Shown: in pieces, positions 57,683-64,000 of the stretch
Layout of the letters: each line of letters starts with the position of its first letter
Numbering within the stretch: position 1 is the first letter of the stretch
NCBI RefSeq assembly: GCF_018502485.1
Contig: NZ_CP075546.1
Length of the DNA: 64,000 bases
Direction: 5' to 3' (one strand)
Source: Methanospirillum purgamenti
Lineage (GTDB): Archaea; Halobacteriota; Methanomicrobia; Methanomicrobiales; Methanospirillaceae
Made by a program: the position numbers and the translations under genes
The notes under the pieces: generated by a model
Database searches by the model: none
Told to the model about the DNA's origin: nothing
What the model saw: the letters and a program-made list of their open reading frames with translations, nothing else

Positions 57683-58855
57683 TTATAATACACCATTGAA
57701 GGATCGATGTTGAAGTGAAGTGAATAATTCGTCAAACATACGAAAAGAGTCCCTTTGTTTGCCTATCTCTTCTTGGATAGTGATTACTTTTTTCGCAAAT
57801 CTTTCCTGAATAGTATCAGGAGGCCAGATGATTTCGATACGTTCGAATCGGGATTTACTTACTATTCCTTTCATTCCCTTTGTTGATGCTTGTTGGATGA
57901 GTTTTTTTCCTATTTGCAACTGATTGTAGATGAAATGAGCATTTCCCTGATTCGGGATTAAAGCATTGATCTGTTGATTAAAAGCCACATCTCTATCAGC
58001 CATTGCTGAATTGCCTATACATTCAGGACTTCCCGCGATACAGGTGACCAGGATCGAACCAGCAGGAACAATACGGCCAATTTGACAGCCTAATTTTGAT
58101 AAACCCTCTTCAGCTCGAGTAAGGTAATAATTAGGGGTATTAATATTGTCTGATTTAATCCATTCAATTTCATCTCCATAATACTGAGGATTCACACGGG
58201 GAGGGGTATTCCCGGTGACGACTGTTGCAATATCATTAATGTACTTTCGTGGCCAGTTCTTCGTATTTAAGACTGGGTCTCCGAACATGTCTAAGAAGAG
58301 GGATTGGGTGAGCGTATCGAGCATGGAAAGGGTAGCAAGACGCTTAGCCCGCAGTGCATCGGCCTGATCCAAAATTTTCGCTATCCGTTGTTGTTCAGGA
58401 AGGGATGGAACCACTACAACAATGTCCTGAATATCTCTAATTGAGACACTTGCTTGATTTACTGCTTTTTTAATACAAGTAGAGAGTTGAACTCGAAATT
58501 GTTTACTCTGAAGTAAATATTTTGCATATTCGGGATACAACTTCGTTTGATCACATCGAAAGCAGAGTAAATTCATCCCATGAACAAGTGGATTTGGTAG
58601 ACCTCGATAAATTGCACATTTTCCAATGTGTTGAACGCTATTGATATGGCTAAATAGAATGTCCCCGTTCTCAAGGAACCAAGAGGAAGCTTCTTTCTCG
58701 GTTAAATTTGCGTAACCAACACGAGTGGAATCAATGACTGCCTCAGATATTGTCTCAATCCGCGTAATTGGTAAACCTAAACCGGATTTGTCTTGTTTAA
58801 TATTCATTCCATTGCGGATGAATTGAAAGAGGGATCCAATATTGATCTTATTCAT
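57683..58855 (-). CDS. hsdS: type I restriction specificity subunit HsdS
   Basis: A 390-residue protein with the two-part HsdS layout. The first target-recognition domain (residues about 1-150) ends with the conserved spacer PSLPEQQRIAKILDQADALR; the second (about 195-350) opens with NWPRKYINDIATVVTGNTPP and ends with a similar helix (ERFAKKVITIQEEIGKQ). The spacers form coiled coils that bind HsdM. It decides the bipartite DNA target of the methylase and nuclease. It overlaps hsdM by 4 bp. The target sequence cannot be read from the protein. Confidence 0.9.
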   Translation of the reverse strand: MNKINIGSLFQFIRNGMNIKQDKSGLGLPITRIETISEAVIDSTRVGYANLTEKEASSWFLENGDILFSHINSVQHIGKCAIYRGLPNPLVHGMNLLCFRCDQTKLYPEYAKYLLQSKQFRVQLSTCIKKAVNQASVSIRDIQDIVVVVPSLPEQQRIAKILDQADALRAKRLATLSMLDTLTQSLFLDMFGDPVLNTKNWPRKYINDIATVVTGNTPPRVNPQYYGDEIEWIKSDNINTPNYYLTRAEEGLSKLGCQIGRIVPAGSILVTCIAGSPECIGNSAMADRDVAFNQQINALIPNQGNAHFIYNQLQIGKKLIQQASTKGMKGIVSKSRFERIEIIWPPDTIQERFAKKVITIQEEIGKQRDSFRMFDELFTSLQHRSFNGVL

Positions 58856-60405
58856 TGAAGCATCCCTTCCAGCTCCTTCATTCCCTGCTGGATTTCATCC
58901 TCAAGTCTCCACAAATCAGCCAGTATTTCCTTTGGTGAACGGTGCTCAATCTCCTCATGCACGACTTCCTTATACCTATTGAGGGAGAGGTCATATCCCT
59001 GGGCTGCGATATCCTCTTTCGGAACACAGAAACTCGGGCACGTACGGGATCGTTCCCGTTCTGATGTATCTCGTTGATCCCAACGTGTGAGAATATCTGG
59101 CAGGTTATTATTCAGATGTTCCTCTTTGGTGAGCCCTATTCCAGGGGCTGGACCAAGCTTCCCTTCGTCAAGGAGCGGCGTTCGTTTATCATCGAGACTC
59201 CAACCGTCAGCATAAACATCGTAAAACCATACATGCTCAGTACCGCCGGAGTTAGTCTTGGTAAAAACGAGAATTGCAGTCGAAACACCTGAGTATGGTT
59301 TGAAGACGCCATTTGGTAATTTGATCACCGCCTCGAGTTTCTGATCTTCGACTAATGTCCTCCGGAGTTCCTTATGGGCTTTGCTTGAGCCGAACAACAC
59401 CCCATCTGGAACGATCACCGCAGCACGCCCCCCCGATTTCAAAAGACGGAGGAAAAGGGCGATGAACAGGAGTTCGGTCTTCTTGGTCTTGACGATCTGG
59501 AGGAGGTCCTTGGCCGTATTCTCATAATCGAGACTCCCGGCGAATGGGGGATTGGCAAGCACCAGCGTATATGTCTCTTCATCACCGGCATGTTCCTCAG
59601 CAAGTGAGTCACGGTACCGGATGTCCGGGCTTTCCACCCCATGCAGGAGCATATTCATGCTGGCGATGCGGAGCATCGTGTTGTCAAAGTCAAAACCGTG
59701 GAAGAGATGGTTGTGAAAGTGTTTACTCATCACCGGGTCGTGAAGAAGATTCGGATAATGCTCCCGGAGATACTCACCCGCTGCAACCAGAAATCCCGCA
59801 GTACCGCAGGCTGGATCACAGATGATGTCACCAGGTTGTGGAGCGGTGAGTTCGACCATCAACCGGATGATATGACGAGGGGTCCGGAACTGTCCGTTCT
59901 GTCCGGCAGAGGCGATCTTAGCCAGCATATACTCATAGATATCGCCCTTGGTGTCCCGATCTTCCATCGGCACCTGATCAAGCATATCAACCGCCTTGGC
60001 AAGGAGTGCCGGTGTCGGAATGGTGAACCGGGCATCTTTCATATGGAGGGCATAGGTGGAGTCTCCATTACCGAGTTGCCGGGCGAGATCTTCACGGAGG
60101 AATGGGAACACATGCTCGCCTATCACCGTGAACATCTCCTCTGGAGCAGCATGCTTGAAGCGGGACCAGCGCAAATCCTCGTACGAGCGACCTTTGGGGT
60201 CGTTTCCTTCCGGAAAGATACGACGGTCCATAGGTTTTTTGAGCCGGTTCGCCTTGTTCTCCTCAAGGGTGTGAAGTTCATCAAGACGACGGATGAAAAG
60301 CAGATACGTGATCTGCTCAATAACCTCAAGGGGGTTTGAGATACCACCAGACCAGAAGGAATTCCAGATGCTATCGATTTGATTTTTAATTTCGCCGGTG
60401 ATCAT
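58852..60405 (-). CDS. hsdM: type I restriction methylase subunit HsdM
   Basis: A 517-residue N6-adenine methyltransferase. SAM motif DPACGTAGFLVAAGEYL (about 198-214) and catalytic motif LVLANPPFAG (about 283-292) are intact, with the N-terminal helical region EVIEQITYLLFIRRLDELH. Normal length. It is the first gene of the R-M operon, and its promoter region contains the repeats at 60471-60562. It methylates the target chosen by HsdS to protect host DNA. Confidence 0.93.
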   Translation of the reverse strand: MITGEIKNQIDSIWNSFWSGGISNPLEVIEQITYLLFIRRLDELHTLEENKANRLKKPMDRRIFPEGNDPKGRSYEDLRWSRFKHAAPEEMFTVIGEHVFPFLREDLARQLGNGDSTYALHMKDARFTIPTPALLAKAVDMLDQVPMEDRDTKGDIYEYMLAKIASAGQNGQFRTPRHIIRLMVELTAPQPGDIICDPACGTAGFLVAAGEYLREHYPNLLHDPVMSKHFHNHLFHGFDFDNTMLRIASMNMLLHGVESPDIRYRDSLAEEHAGDEETYTLVLANPPFAGSLDYENTAKDLLQIVKTKKTELLFIALFLRLLKSGGRAAVIVPDGVLFGSSKAHKELRRTLVEDQKLEAVIKLPNGVFKPYSGVSTAILVFTKTNSGGTEHVWFYDVYADGWSLDDKRTPLLDEGKLGPAPGIGLTKEEHLNNNLPDILTRWDQRDTSERERSRTCPSFCVPKEDIAAQGYDLSLNRYKEVVHEEIEHRSPKEILADLWRLEDEIQQGMKELEGMLQ

Positions 60406-60470
60406 TCAATCTCCCATATAAGCTGATGGTCTTTATTCCAATCTGATTTTTGAAACATTCTCTCTCTTCA

Positions 60471-60562
60471 ATTACGACCGCAATACGTTCACTTTACGTT
60501 CGCGGTCGTAAACTAAAACTCAAATACGTTCGCGGTCGTAAGTGAACGTAATTCCGGTCGTA
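60471..60562. promoter_or_regulatory. repeat-rich operator between hsdM and the AlbA-ATPase gene
   Basis: TACGTTCGCGGTCGTAA occurs twice, at 60495-60511 and 60525-60541, exactly 30 bp apart (about three helical turns). Related half-sites lie around it: TTACGACCGCAATACGTTC at the left (inverted GCGGTCGTAA) and GTGAACGTAATTCCGGTCGTA at the right. The sites lie downstream of the AlbA-ATPase regulator gene and upstream of hsdM, both transcribed leftward. A multi-site operator controlling the type I operon is inferred. Confidence 0.5.
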
Positions 60563-62248
60563 TCATGATCCCCTCCATACATAGGAGGTTCCTTTCCCAA
60601 CCCCTTCCCGCGTGATTTCCGAATATTTTTCAATCATAGAGTTCAGAAGCCGGCTCGCTTGTCCTTTTGAAAGCCCACAGAGTTCCATCACATCAGATCT
60701 GGTAATTCTTGGGTGAGCCTTCAGCCAGGTTATAATCATCTGCTCCTGCTGAATTCGATCAAACCCTTTTGCCCGGACATATTGTGATGATTCATTCAGG
60801 CGTTTGTACACCTGTGGTGAAAGCATGTAATGTCGACCACTCTTCTCACCAATTCCTTGAACAAGGCCCCGTTCTATGAGACGTTCAAGAGTAGCCTTCG
60901 CTGCATTAGCTCCTTTTTGTATCAGGTGACCTGCTTCATGGGTGGTAATTCTCCGTTCAGTATGAAGAGCATTCAGGATAAGAAGTTCATCAAGAGTCAG
61001 GGATTTTCCATTACGGTCCTGCTCAAAAACCAACGCTGCAAACTCAAGAGATGATTCTCCTCCTCTTAGAACAATCCGGACCGCATCCTGGTCTGTCCGG
61101 GTATAATCAGGGACCGGACGACCATACGCGATCTGACCTATATAGATCTTATCTACTCCCCTGCCGGTTGTCTCAACAAGACCAATCCTTCGGAAAATTT
61201 CAGCCAATCGGGGGTTCCGGGGCTTTGGTTCATGAATGAGCAGATTATCAAGGGTCACTCCTTCAGGGAACCCTCCAGGATTGGTGATGAGAAGGTGATC
61301 CGATTGCCACTGAATAAATACCGAACCAGCTTTTGAATAATCCCGGTGTACTATGGCATTCATCATAGCCTCTCTGAATCCTTCAGATGAGTAATCCGGG
61401 ATGGGAACCCTGAACAGACCGACAATAACTTCACGTTCTGAATTTCTGGCTAAAAAGCGATCTTCGATCTCCTGGAGAATTATTGCAAGGGGACTGTGTA
61501 ATACATCATTGACCCTGATGTCTCCCTGTTCATTAATAACCTGAAAAAATACCTCGTGAGAGGGAAGATGCTTTCTAATCTCATCTTCTTTCCCAAGAAG
61601 GAGAAGTCCTGAGTAATTTGGGATAAGTCCTCCATCTTTCGTTTCGACAAGTTTGAGAGCTTTCACCAGTTCTTCATCAGTCAGCTCAAGAAGGGTTTGT
61701 TCACCTTTTCGGGTCTGTATGATCCGTCGAAGCCATGAGAGAGCAACGGGATCAAACGATTCAAAGGTGAGCGTATCAACCAGCTCAGCGGTCAGGTCAA
61801 TAGCCTGTACATGAATTCTTCGGGATAGATGATCCCGTGGATAGAATGGAACTGATTCAGGTTTACCCTTTGTATTAATTATCCTTTTCAGAGCTTTCCC
61901 CTGGCTGGTTGAACAGATCTCCGGGTATTGATCAACTTCAATCGAGATGATTCGGGCATCATCTATATGGAGGATAGAGACACGGGTATTGATATTAGGG
62001 ACAGTTTTTGTGTAAATGGTGGCTTTTATCTTCGCAGGGTCGGAGTGTGATCCTGTTCGTCCAGGAGTTCCGGTGATAGTGCCATCATCTTCTACGCCAA
62101 GAAGGAGAACACCACCTTCGGTATTGGCCATCGCTACGATATCAGATACAATCTCATCTTCAGTCTGGAGTCGGTGTAATTCAGATTTGAATTCACGATC
62201 TACTGATTCTCCAGAGGTGATGATCTTTCGTATCTGATCTTTGTCCAT
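60563..62248 (-). CDS. AlbA_2/Schlafen-type ATP-binding regulator with winged helix
   Basis: A 561-residue protein of the group often annotated as RecG-like or 'transcriptional regulator'. Residues about 1-130 are an AlbA_2 domain (ESVDREFKSELHRL, ANTEGGVLLLGVEDDG). Residues about 280-400 are an HATPase_c_4 domain (EAMMNAIVHRDYSKAG, NPGGFPEG, ETTGRGVDKI). The C-terminus has winged-helix segments (ITTHEAGHLIQKGANAAKAT, ITRSDVMELCGLSKGQASRL). It is located just upstream of hsdM, separated by a repeat-rich operator, so it probably regulates the type I system, although a defence effector is possible. Complete in length. Confidence 0.75.
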   Translation of the reverse strand: MDKDQIRKIITSGESVDREFKSELHRLQTEDEIVSDIVAMANTEGGVLLLGVEDDGTITGTPGRTGSHSDPAKIKATIYTKTVPNINTRVSILHIDDARIISIEVDQYPEICSTSQGKALKRIINTKGKPESVPFYPRDHLSRRIHVQAIDLTAELVDTLTFESFDPVALSWLRRIIQTRKGEQTLLELTDEELVKALKLVETKDGGLIPNYSGLLLLGKEDEIRKHLPSHEVFFQVINEQGDIRVNDVLHSPLAIILQEIEDRFLARNSEREVIVGLFRVPIPDYSSEGFREAMMNAIVHRDYSKAGSVFIQWQSDHLLITNPGGFPEGVTLDNLLIHEPKPRNPRLAEIFRRIGLVETTGRGVDKIYIGQIAYGRPVPDYTRTDQDAVRIVLRGGESSLEFAALVFEQDRNGKSLTLDELLILNALHTERRITTHEAGHLIQKGANAAKATLERLIERGLVQGIGEKSGRHYMLSPQVYKRLNESSQYVRAKGFDRIQQEQMIITWLKAHPRITRSDVMELCGLSKGQASRLLNSMIEKYSEITREGVGKGTSYVWRGS

Positions 62249-62447
62249 GTAAACCGAAATCCTGACTTTATTAGTGAAAAAAATTCTTTATAAAAATAAT
62301 TTTGCTGTCGTTGTGTAGTTGAGAATTTATTCACAAAGGATGATAATCTATCATACAACGTTTTATATTATTAGTATCTAAAAGAAACCGCTTATACTTT
62401 TCTAAATTCCACCGAATCCCATTGTGAGCGACTCCTCACTGTTGAAC

Positions 62448-63204
62448 CCACCCCTCTGACTATCTGGATAGAGGATCTCATGAATACACTGCCGGAGGAG
62501 CAGTTGCCGACATCGAGGACAGTCTCCGCTTTATCGAGCGGAATACAAGGCTTGCGTACAAGATTGAGGGCCTGAAGAGAGAAGAGATCCCCGAGTACCC
62601 GATGGCTTCACTTCGGGAGGCAATCACCAATGCCGTCATGCACCGGGACTGGTTTATCGAGGGAGCAAATGTCTTTGTCCAGATCTTCGCGGGCCGCATT
62701 GAGATAATTAGTCCGGGTGGCCTTCCTCCGGGGATGCAGCAGACCGATCTCGGGCATAAGAGCGTCAGGAGAAATCCGATTATCGCTGACCTCTATCACC
62801 GGATCGGATTTATCGAGAAGGCCGGGACCGGAATCGAGCGGATGAGAGAAGGAGCACGGGAATCCGGGTGCCCGGAGCCTGTCTTTGATGCAGACGGATT
62901 TTTCACCGTGACCTTCACTCCAATTCAGACCCCTGAAGATGACCGGCACCAGGATGGCACTAAGAAGGCACTAAGTGAGGAGAAGATGGATCTCCTGAAA
63001 AATCTTACCAGAGAGAGTACTTTGGTTGAATTAATGGCAGATATGGGAAGAACTGACCGGTCGAAATTCAGGAAAAATGTCCTCCTCCCTCTCATCCAGG
63101 ATGGACTTATTGAACTGACCATCCCGGACAAACCACGAAGCCAGCATCAACGGTACCGGATCACTCCAGTCGGGAAAAAAGCATTGGAAGAGAATCACCA
63201 GTAA
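62448..63204 (+). pseudogene. 5'-truncated AlbA-ATPase/RecG-like gene
   Basis: The family similarity begins well before the first usable ATG (62602): upstream in the same frame the codons read EYTAGGAVADIEDSLRFIER and KIEGLKREEIPEYP, as in complete relatives. The frame opens only at 62448, without a start, so the AlbA_2 half is lost. What remains is the HATPase part (TNAVMHRDWFIEGANVF, SPGGLPPGM, KAGTGIERMR) and a winged-helix tail (ELMADMGRTDRSKFRKNVLL). It lies directly upstream of the second hsdR, suggesting the remnant of a second type I locus. Confidence 0.75.
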
Positions 63205-63223
63205 ATAAAAACAAGGAACAAGA

Positions 63224-64000
63224 ATGAGCCAGGAATTATGTGAATCTGACGTAGAAGAAATGGCACTTGACATCTTTCGTGACCTTGGGTACGAGGTCCT
63301 CTATGGGTATGAGGTCGCACCTGGAGAACGGGATCAGATCCGGAACTTGTTTGAAGAATACCTCCTTGAATCCAGACTCGAAGATGCCATATTCCGGCTC
63401 AACAAGACGCTCCCCCGAGATGCCCATGAAGCAGCACAGAAGATCCTCACCAATCCCGGTCATACCACTCTCATTCAGAATAATAAGACCGTTCATGAGA
63501 TGCTCTCCGGTGGAATCACGGTCGAATACCGGCGAAAGGATGGCTCAATCGGTGGAGATCAGGTCAGACTTATCGACTTTGAAAACCCGGAGAACAACGA
63601 GTTCCTTGTCGTCAATCAGTTCACCATTCAGGAAGGGAAAAACCACCGACGGCCTGATATCGTCCTTTTCATCAACGGGATTCCGGTCATCATCTTTGAA
63701 CTCAAAAACCCCACCGATGAACGGGCCACCCTGACCATAGCCCATAACCAGCTCCAGACCTACATGCAGGAGATCCCCTCATTTTTTTCGTACAATACCA
63801 TGGCGATCATCTCCGACGGAATCCAGACACGGATTGGGACCCTCTCCGCATCACTCGAGCGGTTCTCCAGGTGGAGGACGATTGACGGAGCAGAGGAAGC
63901 CCCGAACCATATCCCGGAGATTGAAGTCCTCATCCGGGGTGTCTGTGACAAAAAACGGCTTCTTGACCTTATCCGGTTCTTCATCGTATTTGAAGAGGAT
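63224..64000 (+). CDS. hsdR: second type I restriction R subunit HsdR, N-terminal part
   Basis: The frame begins at the ATG at 63224 (MSQELCESDVEEMALDIFRD) and runs without a stop to the right edge, giving 259 codons. It is the N-terminal nuclease part of HsdR: RRPDIVLFINGIPVIIFELK carries the PD-(D/E)xK residues, followed by ATLTIAHNQLQTY. The helicase part should lie beyond the window. It is only distantly similar to the HsdR at 53407-56820 and belongs to the more common HsdR class with this N-terminus. It is on the same strand as the truncated hsdM at 51212 and starts 19 bp after the truncated AlbA-ATPase gene. Confidence 0.9.
   Translation, partial: MSQELCESDVEEMALDIFRDLGYEVLYGYEVAPGERDQIRNLFEEYLLESRLEDAIFRLNKTLPRDAHEAAQKILTNPGHTTLIQNNKTVHEMLSGGITVEYRRKDGSIGGDQVRLIDFENPENNEFLVVNQFTIQEGKNHRRPDIVLFINGIPVIIFELKNPTDERATLTIAHNQLQTYMQEIPSFFSYNTMAIISDGIQTRIGTLSASLERFSRWRTIDGAEEAPNHIPEIEVLIRGVCDKKRLLDLIRFFIVFEED

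Overview
The window looks like a chromosome segment of a methanogenic archaeon of the Methanomicrobiales, most likely Methanospirillum or a close relative. The evidence is indirect: an archaeal Trm-G10-type tRNA methyltransferase, archaeal TATA boxes 20-40 bp upstream of start codons, secreted proteins with PEGA, PKD, CARDB-like and beta-helix modules, tubulin/FtsZ-like genes, and several insertion-sequence families. No single marker gene proves the genus. Base composition is moderate to AT-rich, and visibly higher in GC around the restriction genes (about 51-52, 59-60 and 62.5-64 kb).

Layout. 0-8 kb is housekeeping: a tRNA methyltransferase end, a short CheR-like methyltransferase, two metallo-beta-lactamase-fold hydrolases, a three-gene glycosylation unit (FAD mutase-like, GT4, GT2), a response regulator, tRNA-Arg(GCG) and a secreted asparaginase. 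8.6-18.3 kb is a defence island: MntA/HepT, an IS flanked by two truncated genes, and a TIR cluster (a TIR gene cut before its catalytic Glu, an HD-RyR protein, a YaaA-like-TIR fusion and a divergent TIR-NUDIX fusion). 18.4-26.1 kb is a compact minus-strand operon headed by a tubulin/FtsZ-like GTPase with intact GTPase motifs. It continues with a membrane-anchored protein, a large polytopic protein that seems to carry a degenerate second tubulin-like domain plus a transglutaminase domain, a small acidic protein and an AAA ATPase. 26.7-34.4 kb holds a lipoprotein, a DHH-HD protein, and two CARF-type proteins (one Csx1-like with a HEPN motif) without cas genes or a CRISPR array, separated by two IS elements.

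34.9-50.5 kb is a surface-protein region: a serine hydrolase, an NHL-repeat scrap, a giant repeat protein split by an IS1634-like element with an 8-bp target duplication (precise excision would restore one 1,783-codon frame), an IS4-like element with a 10-bp duplication that separates a secreted-protein gene from its TATA box, and a beta-helix/PKD protein. 50.7-64 kb is restriction-modification: an EVE protein, a 3'-truncated hsdM, a complete minus-strand type I system (hsdM-hsdS-abi-like-hsdR) with an AlbA/ATPase regulator behind a repeat-rich operator, a 5'-truncated AlbA/ATPase relative and the start of a second hsdR that runs off the window.

The most novel material is the TIR/NUDIX/HD-RyR/YaaA cluster, which suggests NAD- or nucleotide-based immune signalling, and the adjacent tubulin-membrane-transglutaminase-ATPase operon.
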